A stretch of DNA of 64,000 nt from Molanna angustata (lineage: Eukaryota > Arthropoda > Insecta > Trichoptera > Molannidae), in contig OY754981.1 of the NCBI GenBank assembly GCA_963576475.1, forward strand, positions 25,691,411-25,755,410, written 5' to 3'. Both the position numbers and the translations under genes were made by a program. Positions 11,293 through 22,607 of this stretch are shown here, piece after piece (positions within the stretch are counted from its first letter, which is position 1; every line of letters begins with the position of its first letter). The notes beneath the pieces were generated by a model. It ran no database searches. It had not been told where the DNA came from and saw nothing but the letters and a program-made list of their open reading frames with translations.

Positions 11293-13599
11293 TACCAGAA
11301 ATAAAATACAATACGTTTGCTTGCATTTTCGTAGCAATGCATTGCGTTTTAAATCAATTCAAAATCATTTATTTTATTTTATCGTTTCTATAACTTTTAA
11401 AAGATGTTGAACTCCATTGAATATATGCGAGAAATTTATTTTGTCTAAAGAAAACTTTTGCATCCCTCTAAAAAATTATTTTTACTAACGCACACAAAAC
11501 CAATAAATTTCATGATTATATAGGGATCGTTTGTTTGACGATAAAAATGAAAACATATTGAAAGGTAAACCCGAAATATTCTTACAAGTTATTTTATTTC
11601 TGCACCTTCGTTTAGTTAATATATTCAGTGAACCTACCAGTATCAATCGGACCAGTAATAAAAAACGAGATTTGTTTATTAATATTTTGAAAAATAAACG
11701 TTTGTATATTTTTGTATTTACATTTTTTAATATGTTTGGAAAATTTTCACACTCAACATAATGTGTAAAAAAGATCACAATAATCTTCAAAATCTGTACC
11801 TAGCCGTCCTCCAAGTCAAATAGATTGAAATTATAAATATTATCGTTTATTTGTATGAAAGCTTTTCCTTTTTACTCAAATATACGTAAATAATTTGTCA
11901 ATAAAGTAAATAAAATAAAACCTCTTGCATTAAGTTTCTGTTTACGAAAAAAGTATAAATAAAGTATAAAAGTATGTATACTGTCAATTAATTAAATATA
12001 TAATATCACAAGACTAAAACAACATTAAAACGTAATTAACTGTCGCACAAAAATAAAACTTAAATAATATAATTTTTTTGTCAACAAAAAGTCATGAATT
12101 TTTTTTATTGAAAAATGTAAACAAATATTTTCGCATTAGAGGGAATCAAAATAATTTAGTGGTATTTTTTAAATTTTATTATTTAAACGTATCGATTCCT
12201 GTATATTCGTAAAAAATAATTATTATTTCGTAATAATAACTACCTATTCTTATATTGAGTTTTTTTATTGAAAAGACGTAAAACACTGTAATTATCCCAA
12301 TTATTAATTTTACTGGAATTTTTTATAAATATTTCATTATCAAAATAAGTATTATTATTTTAATTCAACCTTCATATAATTTTGTTTTATATATATTTTT
12401 TCTTATTCTAAAATAAATCTACGAGTGTGTTCAGTAAAATATATCACTAATAAATAACCAAGAACTTGATATTAAAAATGAAAAAATATTTTTTTTGTAA
12501 TTTGATTGATCTGGCCATATTGAAAATAATTTACCTTCGTTTGATAGTGAGATTAGATTTAATATGTTATATTAATTTTATAATATTAAAATTTTTATTT
12601 TAGTGTTTTTATTGAAAGATTTTAAAATATGTGTTTCTATTATTATTATATACTTAACAGAGAATGAATGAATGATCTGTTTCAGACGAAATTTACTACG
12701 TAACAAAAAATAACAAAAAGTTTCACAAAAAAAAATAGAGAAAATGATTAGACAGCATTTCTGGCACTGAGTGCATTTTTTTATTGAAAATATACCTGGG
12801 TAGGTTTATTTTTAAAAAAAAATGTTTTTTTTTTGAAAAAAATGTATGAATTTTCTTTTTACTAATGAAACAGGTCTTTCATAAACAAACCAACGATACG
12901 AACAGATAGTTATGTCAAACATATATATTTATTGAAATAATATATTTATGTACATTGTTTGTTTTACAAATTATTATAGTTTATATCCATGAAAAATTTT
13001 TAAAACATTGTTTTAAACAAGATGTTTTTATTTTTTATGCGAAGTTAATTGTATAAATATTATATATATAAATTATTTAATAAAGTACACGTTATGAAGC
13101 GAATTTTGTTGTTTTTCGTATGCATCCCGTTAGAAATTATTTATTGTTTGTTTTCTAATAAAACTAAATAAACAATTTACTTACATCTTTATACTATATC
13201 AATCTTACAAGACTCACCAGATATTTTTTTATTAAAATAAATATAAAAAAAATGCACCTCCCCTAGAGCTATACTTAATCGATGTAATCGTACAAAATGG
13301 GGTTTTTTGTTTTGTATGTCGTATGTGTTTGCTTCTACGATAGCTCACGAATTTATTTTAAGAATAATTAAGAAGATACAAAAAATTACATCATGAAATC
13401 TATAAAAATAGTTAACTTATAAAAACTTATACAAGGAGAAATCCCACCAGACAAAGCCTGTTTGTGGGTATTGCAAAAAAAATAATTTATAAGTGACAGT
13501 TTCTACGAAAAAAATATTATTATAATTTCATGTCAGACAATTTTTTTTTTGTTCTGGTTGTGTCGGTTCTAGAAACAGGAAGCGAAGGTTTTATGGATG
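11293..13599. other. AT-rich DNA, nothing recognised
   Basis: About 2.3 kb of very AT-rich sequence. Overlapping opposed open frames near 11485-11790 show no domain and look like chance. No RNA or repeat was identified. Confidence 0.6.
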
Positions 13600-14017
13600 A
13601 ATAATAGAATATATGCATCCCAGAAGATAACATCCCTCCCCTGAGTAATCTCGTCTGAGGGTGAAGATTTTGTGGGGAGGCTAGCCTTGTCGGTTGGGAG
13701 GTAAATATCTATCACAGTGTTCCAGAATCTCCGGGAGACGTCTAGAAATATGTATTATTGGATTTACAAGGTCCCCAGACACTTGGGGGTGTTCAAGTGT
13801 CACACAATTGTGTTTTACCTATTTTATTCTGTCTTATTATCCCCTGTGTGGGTTTTAAAAGGGCTAAAAATAGCAATTATTATAACCTTTCCACAATATT
13901 ATAGCACTACGGTCTTTTGTTCATTACTTGTTCCCCCACATTGTTCTCTCTTCAGTATGTTTAATAAGTCACAAACCAGAGATGATGAATTGAAATAATT
14001 AAAACAGTATTTTTATT
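13600..14017. other. Less AT-rich block, unassigned
   Basis: Contains tccctcccctgagtaatctc and tgtggggaggctagcc, richer in G and C than its surroundings, so it may be a foreign insertion. An open frame at 13717-13998 has no domain I recognise. No second copy in the window. Confidence 0.35.
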
Positions 14018-14192
14018 GACAATTTGTCATCGGCTGGTTTACGTGATTACTTTATGCGCTTGCGCAACGTTCACCAATTATGCCTTCTTATTGAGTTCCC
14101 TTATCAATGTAATTTTTGAAAGTTCTATATAATGAATAGTATGTAACAATTCACCTGAAAATAAGGAACTATACTATTGCCATCTGTGAAGT
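14018..14192 (+). repeat. Dispersed repeat C, partial copy
   Basis: Runs from tgtcatcggctggtttacgt through ttcaccaattatgcc to gccatctgtgaag, matching the reverse of 39240-39410. Non-coding. Confidence 0.8.
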
Positions 14193-14273
14193 AACGGAAA
14201 AGTCTTTTTTTTTTGGATCAATATTTTCATTGTCGACAGCCATTTTTACACCCTTTTCTTTAACTTATTGCCG

Positions 14274-14512
14274 GCCTTCGTTGTTCAGTTGGTTATGTAT
14301 CTGACACCTGAGCCAAAGGTCCCGGGTTCGAATCCCGGTGGAGACAGTTTTTTAATTGTGTTTTTAGTCTGGATCTGCGAGACGATTATGATTATTACGA
14401 TCTGCGAGATCGTAAGTCTCCAGAATGTGCCAAATTGTTATTGGGTGCATGTTATATTAATACTTGACATAGTACCTATTAGTTGTCTGAGAAGTCGTAA
14501 AAAAGAAAATTA
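14274..14512 (+). repeat. SINE family 3
   Basis: A tRNA-like head with an A-box-like run (gttcagttggttatg) and a B box (gggttcgaatcc), then a non-tRNA body with landmarks gtctggatctg.gagacgat, ccagaatgtg, ttattgggtgca and ttgacatagtacc. Seven further copies or pieces lie in the window. The internal promoter implies pol III transcription. No coding. Confidence 0.85.
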
Positions 14513-14680
14513 AGTACTAGAATTTTGCAATCGATTATTAACTAGCTTCTCGACCAGTTAGAGTTCTGTAACTTTCATAATTTGTGTATTACCGATGATT
14601 ATGCATGTTTTCAGCTTGATTCGTTTGATATTTTGTTAAAATTGAACAATTTTGTACTTCGTATAAATGAACTAATTTGT
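14513..14680 (+). repeat. Dispersed repeat F
   Basis: Shares tactagaattttgca, cttctcgaccagtt, aatttgtgtattaccgat and a ttgattc...atattttg order with 56061-56230, and a shorter part with 37081-37165. Class unknown. Confidence 0.65.
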
Positions 14681-15362
14681 TTAAAAAGCCAAAAAAATAA
14701 AAACTGTTTATCTACAAACTGTATATCAATCGTCAATTTTTTTTTTATTTTCTTGTCTCCTACGAGGACATTATTAGTTATCAAGACTTTGATAAAATTC
14801 TAACATTTCTGTACAATGCTTGATAGCAGAAATCAGATTGCTACCATAAGAAATAATATTGCTTATATTTAGATATGAAATATGCAATAGATTCTATTGT
14901 TAGTGGTCCCAGAAGACTAAATCCATAACTCAAGAATTATTTGAGGAGCACTGTCAATAAAATGTTTGTTTCCATTCTGATTCACTCAAATTCGACTCAC
15001 GTTCAAGGCTAACAATTTATATCGAAAAATGAATATGAAAGATGGCGGGAAAAATCCTACAATCGAAAGCAGATCAAATTTTATGATTTACGGAACTGCG
15101 ATGTTTACTTAATGGAGGAAGGTCCTTGGGGTTTTTACGATAAATAGGACCTTTCCTTTACGAATCTATTCTTGGTCGATCTTGTGTGCATTTTTTTTTT
15201 ATTTTCATTTTTGATTTATACGTTCGAAATTACAGGTTTCGAGTTATTTAAATATTTAAACGATTACATAAAAATTGTTTTGAGACCACAAAATCGCAAC
15301 AATATCGACAGTAATGTATAGAGCTAATTTAAAAGGGTTTAGAAATACTACTTAAGAAGTAC
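14681..15362. other. AT-rich spacer
   Basis: Nothing recognised. Confidence 0.5.
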
Positions 15363-15480
15363 AAACATATATCCTACAGTGTGGAGTAACCAGCGACAGG
15401 TGAGCGGGTTTGAATTACATTTTAAAATGAAGCATGATACATGCATGTTGCTCTACACATCAGCCTCGGCTAGTGTTTAA
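15363..15480 (+). repeat. Dispersed repeat E, partial copy
   Basis: Contains tcctacagtgtggagtaacc and catgatacatgcatg, the same order as the inverse of 35500-35650 and as 21160-21250. Non-coding. Confidence 0.55.
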
Positions 15481-15612
15481 TGATTTGAGCTTGCTTTTTT
15501 TATTGTGTTATATTTATGGGCAGAGTGATAAATTGCTAGATATAATATGTAATTTAAAATTTAAGAAAAGATCAAATGGAACAAAAGATAATGGAATAAT
15601 ACTGTCCATGCA

Positions 15613-15747
15613 GCCCCCCTATACAACGTGTCATAAAGCTCAAGAAAAGAAACAAGAAAAGTATAAAGCAACTGTCACTTCCATACTCAATGTATGGAAG
15701 TGACAGTTGCCAGTCACGTGACAACAGTCACTTCCATACATTGGCAG
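15613..15747. mobile_element. Fold-back MITE, partial
   Basis: Starts gcccccctatacaacgtg, like the left end of the palindromic MITE at 36906. A near-perfect inverted pair lies at 15669-15686 and 15692-15709 (caactgtcacttccatac), and a third copy of the arm at 15725-15742. The shared centre motif cacgtgac links it to the 36906 element. The right terminus is missing. Confidence 0.6.
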
Positions 15748-16082
15748 ATATCTCTCGCCATAAGACACTGCAATATCGGGAGATTCTCTGAGAGAAATCA
15801 CAACATTATGTATGTAGTATGTATTGTTATAAAAGATGACCTGACAACATTGACCAGATAGCTGATAGACCCTGGATGCAGAAGGATTAATATGAGAACG
15901 AGTGGATCGGATGATATAAACCTATATCCTGCAGTGGAGAGAAGAAGGCAAATGAAGAACAAAAAATGAATACTAAAAAGAACTGGGTATTTTATTTTTC
16001 AACAGATGCTTCATCAAATATGAATATAACATGCACCCAATAACAAGTTGCCATATTTTGGAGATCCAGACGCTATTTTTTG
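15748..16082. other. Spacer with possible LINE 3' end
   Basis: The text tatatcctgcagtggagaga at about 15928 resembles the short tail of RTE-type LINE 3' ends. Too short to assign. Confidence 0.25.
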
Positions 16083-16312
16083 TCGACCTTCGTCGCTCAG
16101 TTGGTTAGATATCTGACTCCTGAGCGAAAGGTCCCGCATTCGATTCCAGGTGGAGACAAAGTTTTTAATTGTGTTTTCAGTCTGGATCTGTGAGATAAAT
16201 ATCATCTCCAGAATGTGGTTACTTGTTTTTGGGTGCGTATTAAATAAATATTTTACATAGTATGTAGGTATATGTTAGTTGCCCGAGAAGCATTTCAAAA
16301 TAAACTAAAAAA
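16083..16312 (+). repeat. SINE family 3
   Basis: Head cgaccttcgtcgctcagttg, then a B-box region cattcgattccag and the body gtctggatctgtgaga. The end ttagttgcccgagaagc matches the other copies. Confidence 0.8.
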
Positions 16313-16327
16313 GAAATTAAATTATAA

Positions 16328-16398
16328 GCTGTTTCTCCACTGGGAATCGAATCAAGGAACTCCCGCTCAGGAGTAAAATATTAAACTGTGCAACGAAC
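16328..16398 (-). repeat. SINE family 3 head, inverted fragment
   Basis: tctccactgggaatcgaatc on the plus strand is the inverse of a B box with the GGAGA sequence that follows it, and caggagtaaaatattaaac is the inverse of the A-side. Only the tRNA-like part remains. Confidence 0.6.
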
Positions 16399-16947
16399 GC
16401 TGCCAACATTATAAAAATGAATTTGCCAAAGGACAATTGCTGAAATTCAATAAAAATTAAAAAGCATTCTGATATAAAAAATTGTAATGGATGGTATCTA
16501 ATAGACTGTTAATTCCTTTCATCAATTAACAGTGAAATCAAGACTAGAAACTATGAAACCAGGTTCGACCCAGGGTTCACATAGGTTTCTTACTCATCGC
16601 ACCAACGACTTAACCGAAGACCTTCCTCTGTTGTGTTATCTAAATGATATTTCCAACCACGAACAATTCATATGTACCCCTCAATAGATTACGTGAATTA
16701 ATAATAATAATAATATTCTTGTAAACAGTTAAATCGATACAAAGTTCCAGTAAATAATATTGTGTAGGTATATGTCTTGTAGAACCGTTCAGCTGTAGAG
16801 TCCCTTAGGTAATGTGATTAAAATCTCTTGTGCTAGAGAAATTCTATTGTGTATATAGTATACATATATTTATTGTATGTACCACAGACTAGAGCAGGAC
16901 TTGTGAACCAGTTTCTAAACAAACTATCTTGAAAAAAGTTGTATAAA
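16399..16947. other. AT-rich spacer
   Basis: Nothing firm. An aggttcgacccag run near 16560 is faintly B-box-like but unsupported. Confidence 0.4.
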
Positions 16948-17400
16948 GAGACCACATAAACCTAAAAATCGCATATTGAATTCGAATTTCTCAAAAATGT
17001 TAAACTGTGTTTCTAAAAAAATAATCACAAGTATTTTCATCATTTCTCTAGTGAATTTTCGTCACATATAATTTAAAATCACGATTTTAAAATTCGGCAA
17101 AAATATCCATAAATAATATTTAAATCAGCCATTTTTACAGAATTTATTTTACCTGTTAGTCATAGAGAAATAAATAATTTGTGCTTAAAGAGTGCATAAA
17201 ATCAATGTGTATAATCGATCATTTTTTTATTTCAATTCTGGTTTGTGAATAAAATGCAAAAAATCAATAAATTTTGGATTTCCGATAATTTGAATCATGT
17301 ATAAAACATTTTTATCTAACGCGATAGTTATCCTTACTAACATGTAACTTCATAGTGTACATATTATGCGGTTTTAATATATCATATTTTTAGATTGCGT
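16948..17400 (+). repeat. Dispersed repeat B, copy 2
   Basis: See copy 1 at 8911. The order of landmarks is conserved with substitutions and small indels, including an extra stretch near 17090-17150. No 31-bp flanking arms like those around copy 1 were seen here. Confidence 0.8.
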
Positions 17401-17665
17401 TACATTCTTAAAAACAAACGCTATTCATTAAGTACCTACAAATAATAGAAAAATAAATTAATTACTTCGTTATCCTATAATATTTTTGAAGTTAACATTT
17501 TGGAACAATTAAATCAATTTTATTATACTAATTATTATTTAATTGCTTGCTTTAGAAAAATACATATAGGATCAAAAATTTTACATTAATAACAATTTCA
17601 AAATACAGATTTATGATATTTAATGATTAAAGTCTAAGACATTGCAACGTCAAAAAAATATTATT

Positions 17666-18125
17666 TTAATGGCTGTTTTTTTTATACTACCTTCCTTATT
17701 AAATATAGGTATGGAAAAGTGGTGCGTACTTCTTTCTATATCTGAAAATTGCAGATTTTAGTATTATTGGTATCTTTGCAAGTCCGTTTTGTGCTCTTAT
17801 ACCATCTATCTGATAACAATGAAACTTGGTGATTTGTACAGCGCACTACTGGGTAGATTTCTGAAGAAAAAATAATTTCCATCTCCTTTTTAATATTTTT
17901 TTACATATTTCAGTAACAGTTAAGTACATATTTCACTAACGGGTGGATGTTATAGGTACAAATAACATACATGTACAAATTATATTGAAATAATGTTGAA
18001 ATCTGCAAATTTCACATTTAAAAACAGGTTGCGCACTGGAAAACGCAACCACTCACATGTGCCAGACTTACCTTTTTAATACCTATATGCAATAAGAAAG
18101 TATCAAAAATGATTCATCGAAAACG
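17666..18125. mobile_element. TIR element family D, copy 1
   Basis: The left arm begins ttaatggctg and continues ccttccttattaaatatagg. The right arm near 18010-18105 (aggttgcgcactgg, cgcaaccac, aataagaaag) is its inverse as judged from copy 2. The interior is shared with 23218-23912 (ctcttataccatc.atctgat, agcgcac..c.gggta). The left arm has lost an internal piece. Confidence 0.65.
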
Positions 18126-18236
18126 TAACGTATCATCGTAAACGACTATTAGAAAAAAAAGAAATGAACATAATATCTTGGAACATGTACCAGTGTTCCT
18201 CTAATTTATCTTCTATCTAACTTGAAACAATTTCTG

Positions 18237-18433
<197 letters not shown>

Positions 18434-18553
18434 ATACGCGATCACTTACACTCTTATTTATAATACATTTACTTCAAGAGTTAAAGATTTTTTTATGTTT
18501 ATTAACTTTAGTATGTAGATCAACAATTCTGACGATGGACAATAATTGATTCG

Positions 18554-18595
18554 ATTATTCTGACGATGTGCCTTGCACGAAACGCGTCGATTGGT
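18554..18595 (+). ncRNA. Hammerhead-like motif with intact core
   Basis: Contains ctgacga, a gtgc-ctt-gcac stem II, then gaaacgcgtc, which permits a two-pair stem III (AC with GT) and cleavage after the last C. The core bases CTGANGA and GAAA are complete. Stem I (attatt against gattgg) is poorly paired, and one extra base separates the core from stem II. Hammerheads of this minimal type are known from Penelope-like elements; activity here is untested. Confidence 0.45.
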
Positions 18596-18699
18596 TATAA
18601 CCAATAGAACTAATACCGATAATTTCATTTATAATATTTATTTAATTTTATTCATTTCAATTCGTGAATATTGCAACACAGAAGACATCATGGTATGGT

Positions 18700-19030
18700 C
18701 TAGGAAGTAGAGTTGACTCTGGTGCGACCATGTGGAAAGGATGAACAGAGAGACAGATTTTTACGCGTGACAAAAAAAAACACATCCCAACCTGGAAGAC
18801 CAACAAGATTTAGCAAGATAGCTGGAATCCGTTGTGTCTGGAGACATCTCTGCCAGAAACAGATCCCTGAATTTAACACAAGAGAAAGAAAAAGACAATT
18901 TGCTTTGCTTATACCTCGAACTAGTCATTTAAAAAAAACTGTTTTCAAAACGACTTTGACATCCGTCGGCGAGTAGTCTTCCATTGTAAAGAAGAAGCGT
19001 GGTTTGAAGAAATTCATTCATTCATTCATA
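18700..19030 (+). pseudogene. LINE 3' coding end, decayed
   Basis: Across two frames it reads pieces of the familiar LINE tail (a CDHVERMNRET block, then a Gly-Arg-Pro segment at about 18795). It ends in an attcattcattcattc simple-repeat tail. Frame changes show it is not functional. Confidence 0.5.
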
Positions 19031-19039
19031 CCATCACGG

Positions 19040-19232
19040 TAACCAGCGATTCGTCTCGTCTAAAAAAGCACTACATTCAGAATGGGTGGTGAACCTCATT
19101 GCTAAACTTTGTGAGATGTTATTGTTGCCTGTTGTATTTTAGATTACCCGGCTCTTACGGTACACCCTAATACGACGATCATAGAAAAGAGAAGACGCAT
19201 TATTCTAAGCCGGTACCTCGCAGCAATCAAAA
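19040..19232 (+). repeat. Dispersed repeat E, partial copy
   Basis: Shares gcactacattcag, tttgtgagatgttatt, gattacccggctc and attctaagccggtacctc with 21245-21440 and, inverted, with 35415-35560. Non-coding. Confidence 0.75.
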
Positions 19233-19429
19233 TGAATCGTAATGTATGTTTTTTTATTCCTTTTCGGTTACTACCCTTTGAATCACTTTTGTTGATTGGT
19301 TATTAATTACAAAATCAAAATACGAGTATTTTGCTAAAGGATGAGAATGACATTTTGTTAATAAAATAAACAATACCTACGATACTTTAAAAAATATTTT
19401 ATTTATTTTTATCACATCATTTGAATAAT

Positions 19430-19510
19430 CTTCATTAAAAATAGATAACTGCTGCCCAACTGGGTAAACCTGTTCTAGGGCTAGCAGTGTACATATTATT
19501 ATAATATTTT
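19430..19510. repeat. Dispersed repeat H, copy 1
   Basis: The order aaatagataactgctgccca, tctagggctagcagtgtaca matches 56325-56390. Possibly a LINE 3' UTR piece. Confidence 0.6.
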
Positions 19511-19580
19511 ACAGGAGACATATAGGTTGTATCTATTTGCATTTTTAAATAGTATCTAAACAATATAAACTTACCATGAT

Positions 19581-19835
19581 GTGCACATACATATTTTGTA
19601 TGTAGGTATCTTGGATAGCCGTGTCCCAAAGAAAGTATTGGACACCTGTCCTGAAGAAAGAAGAAGCAGAGGGAGACCTAGGATGAGATGGCTGGACGAC
19701 ATCGAGGGCGATATAAGAGCGATCGGACAGACAAATTGGAGGAGACTTGCTGTCGACAGGGCGGGATGGAGGCAGTTTCTTGAGGAGGCCAAGGCTCGCA
19801 CCGGACTGTAGCGCCATTGTTGATGATGATGAAAA
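19581..19835 (+). pseudogene. LINE polyprotein C-terminal tail (5'-truncated copy)
   Basis: A frame open to a stop at 19809-19811 reads a RGRPRMRWLDDIEGDIR block, then WRRLAVDRAGWRQFLEEA. This is the C-terminal end of RTE-type LINE polyproteins, downstream of the reverse transcriptase. A tgatgatgatga tail follows directly. The 76-residue frame has no start of its own: it is the last part of a protein of about 1000 residues lost by 5' truncation. Confidence 0.75.
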
Positions 19836-20360
19836 ATCTGCAATTGTATCTCTTGGGAAAATTATACTGACAAAGCATGGATGTAATCCACCAATCGTAT
19901 CTTTATTCAGATCAAATCAAGACAGCACAACATCAGTTTTTTCAAAAAACAATCAGTTTTTTGTACGAAAGAGAAAAGAAAAAAATAATGATTAATAATA
20001 AAATAAAGATTTTCCTTGGTTGGCTATCGCTGTATTGGGCCAATATTTAGTTAGGTTAGCACGCGGAAAATCAATGAAGAATCTACTTATTTGGCTTTGA
20101 ACCTTATCACTAAATGTTTAGCTAGTCTTTCTCTCTCTCACTCACTGACTCACTCTACTTTTGTACGATAGGAGAGTGATTTAAGGGAAATACTCTACAC
20201 ATGTTCACTATCTTTATTTACTTCTGACATAAAATACATTGAATTAAATCTAAACACCCACAACAATAATTTGCGAAAAAAACATAATGAGAAATTAACG
20301 ATTCAAAACAATGCGAAATTAATTTTCACTTAAAACTCAATATATTTTTTTCATTAAACA
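19836..20360. other. Spacer, nothing firm
   Basis: A short frame near 19747-19995 overlaps the LINE tail and continues without a domain. A ctctctctcactcactgact run at about 20130 is low-complexity. Confidence 0.4.
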
Positions 20361-20952
20361 ATGCCGCATAATAGAAAAAATAGAAAATTACAGATCATTC
20401 ATAATATGGTAATGAGAACAATTTTAAAATGTAACAGATATACTTACAAGAATAATAAACCTAATGTTAAATAAACTAAAATTAATTACAGTAAAGCAAT
20501 AAATTATATACAACACATTAACTTTGATTTTCAAACAAAAAAATAATATGTTTCCAAAATATATGCAGAAAAATATATTATTCAATGCCAATGTTCACAC
20601 TTACCCTACGAGAGGATGTCAGGATTTTAGAATTCAAAAAACGAGATTAACAAGTACACAAAATTGTTTATACCATAAAGGTCTCAAAATATATAATAGT
20701 TTGCCACCAAACATAAAAGAAACCACAAGTCTTGCCACCTTTCGTAGGCTAGGCGCTGAGCACATAGTTAAAAAATATTAATGTTCTCCATGCTTTTACA
20801 TGGTTTAATAATTTAGTGTCATCTTCTGTACCATAATAAATTTATTATTGTATCAAAAAAAATATATACTTTTTGTTTACACTAGATGTATTAATTTTGT
20901 ATTTTTTACGTCTAAATAAAATTTACTATTATATTATTATTATTATTATCCA
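20361..20952 (+). pseudogene. LINE reverse transcriptase C-terminal region with 3' tail
   Basis: One frame reads KLQIIHNMVMRTILKCNRYT near 20380-20440. After a frame change, an open frame to 20781 reads TRGCQDFRIQKTRLTSTQN and GLKIYNSLPPNIKETTSLAT. These blocks end many insect LINE proteins of the CR1/Jockey groups. A roughly 150-bp 3' UTR ends in an (att)n tail at 20930-20950. Broken and 5'-truncated. Confidence 0.7.
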
Positions 20953-20994
20953 ATTATAAATCCTTAATAGTTAGGTATATTATGAGATTTTTTT

Positions 20995-21130
20995 AATATC
21001 TCAATAGAGACGAATTTGGAATATTATAGAAGAACCGAGAAATCAATGCACCTACAGGGCTTTCGACCTGTCATCGGATCACTTTATGCGATCATTCAAT
21101 AATTATGCCTTTTTATTGAGTTCCCTATAA
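20995..21130 (+). repeat. Dispersed repeat C, partial copy
   Basis: Begins atctcaatagagacgaa and runs through cctacagggctttcgacctg to tttttattgagttccct, with an internal deletion around the gctggtttacgtg part. Confidence 0.8.
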
Positions 21131-21159
21131 TGTATATCACCCAAAAAGCAGTTAAAAAA

Positions 21160-21447
21160 ACACGAGCCAATGGCCGCGAAAGGTGTGCGGGTGTGCATTA
21201 CCTAATAAAAAAGCACGATACATGCGAGAATCCATCCCCACACACCAGTCTCGTCTCTACATAAATGGCACTACATTCAGATGAACTGGCACTACATTTA
21301 GATGCTGGTGTACCTCTATACTGAACTATGTGAGATGTTATTTTGCCTCGTGTGTTTTCGATTACTAGGCTCCTACAGGAGACCCAAAAACGATGATAGA
21401 AAAGAGTGGAAACACTATTCTAAGCCGGTACCTCACAGTTATCATGC
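21160..21447 (+). repeat. Dispersed repeat E, longest plus-strand copy
   Basis: Contains gcacgatacatgcgagaatc, ccagtctcgtctctac, ctatgtgagatgttattt, gattactaggctcctac and attctaagccggtacctc in the order seen inverted at 35415-35650. No open frame explains it. A SINE 3 copy follows immediately. Confidence 0.75.
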
Positions 21448-21453
21448 ATACAT

Positions 21454-21657
21454 AGCCTTCGTGGCTCAGTTGGTTGGATATCCGACTATTGAGCCAAACG
21501 TCCCGGGTTTCATTCACTGTGAAAACACAGTTTTTAAGTGTATTTTTAGACTGAATCTGTTAGACGAGAATACATATATAGTTAGTGATTCTACAAATTG
21601 CGTCCATGTTAAATTAATATTTGACATAGTACCTGTTAGTTGCCCGAGGGGCAATAA
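21454..21657 (+). repeat. SINE family 3
   Basis: Head agccttcgtggctcagttgg. The B box is damaged (gggtttcattc). The body and the gttagttgcccgag end are present. Confidence 0.8.
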
Positions 21658-21789
21658 AGTGACATGAGTTCAAAACCAATAGAAAATATTACAAAAAACC
21701 GATAGAAAACATTACAAAAATGTATTTGTACCGCTAAAAGCAGTGGAAAAACTCTATTTTTTATAAAGAGAATTGTCGAGCGATGCTTC

Positions 21790-22108
21790 TGGCCTCGCAA
21801 TCATAATGTGATGTATGTATGTAAGAATTTATGTGTATTTATGTGTGTGTATAAATAAATGTGTGTATATTTATATATGTATATGTTTTGGAGCATTTTT
21901 TGTATTTATATCTATATTATTGTAATATATAAGCAATAGGATCATGCTGAAAATCAGCTGCTGGGGGGCTTGTCTTCCTGCAACATAGCTGAGCATGGTC
22001 CTTTTGAGTCAGAAAGGTTGTTTTTCTTTTCATTTGTTGATATATGTCTATGTATTTGTATGTAAACTTCTTTTCCTCTCAATAAATGTTTATTTATTTA
22101 TTTTATTT
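21790..22108. other. Probable LINE 3' UTR, unassigned
   Basis: Holds a tgtatgtatg/tgtgtgtata low-complexity stretch, a GC-richer gctgctggggggcttgtc segment, and an aataaatgtttatttatt end. The whole has the look of a LINE 3' UTR, but no coding end was identified. The hAT element is inserted just to its right. Confidence 0.35.
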
Positions 22109-22157
22109 GTCTAAGACAGTGGTCGGCGAACTTATTGGCCAAAGAGCCAAATATGTA

Positions 22158-22159
<2 letters not shown>

Positions 22160-22233
<74 letters not shown>

Positions 22234-22399
22234 GAATATGTCCTTGTTAAACAAGTACATATACATCTTCCTACGTTCCCTAAAATAAGCAAATAAATGC
22301 TTGTGCTATAGGCGAACGAAATCGGTCGAGGCAGGATTCGAACTCGCGACCACTGGATTACTAGCCCAGCGCGCTAACCGTTCTGCCATCGACCCATCT
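22160..22399 (-). repeat. SINE family 2, with about 70-bp poly-T (poly-A) tail
   Basis: The minus strand starts agatgggtcgatggcaga, with an A box (tggcagaacgg) and B box (gagttcgaatcc), then gatttcgttcgcctatagca and the shared aaacaaggacatattcatt end. The poly-A tail reads as poly-T at 22160-22229. It lies inside the hAT element, so it inserted later. Confidence 0.9.
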
Positions 22400-22607
22400 T
22401 AACATTACAACGATTCAAAAAAATTCTGAGAGCCAAATCTGTTTTTAATTTAGTAAACCTTTATTATGATTTTAGACCTTCATTAAATTACGGGTACACT
22501 GAATAAAACTTGATTTCACACTTAATAAAAAGCAATAATATGAAAGAAAAGTGTCCATAAATTTAAATCATGAAAATGAATGACAAACACTTGATGCGAA
22601 CAAAGTC

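Noticed and set aside
13717..13998. Membrane protein from a hydrophobic 93-residue frame
   Set aside because: Hydrophobicity follows from T-rich codons; there is no conserved motif or neighbouring exon signal.
14274..14345. tRNA gene from clear A and B boxes
   Set aside because: The same head recurs with a common non-tRNA body in several places, so it is SINE family 3.
15669..15709. Transcription terminator hairpin
   Set aside because: The inverted pair belongs to a MITE arm that recurs in the element, not to the end of a gene.
22098..22292. Poly-lysine open frame
   Set aside because: It is the SINE 2 poly-A tail read in frame.
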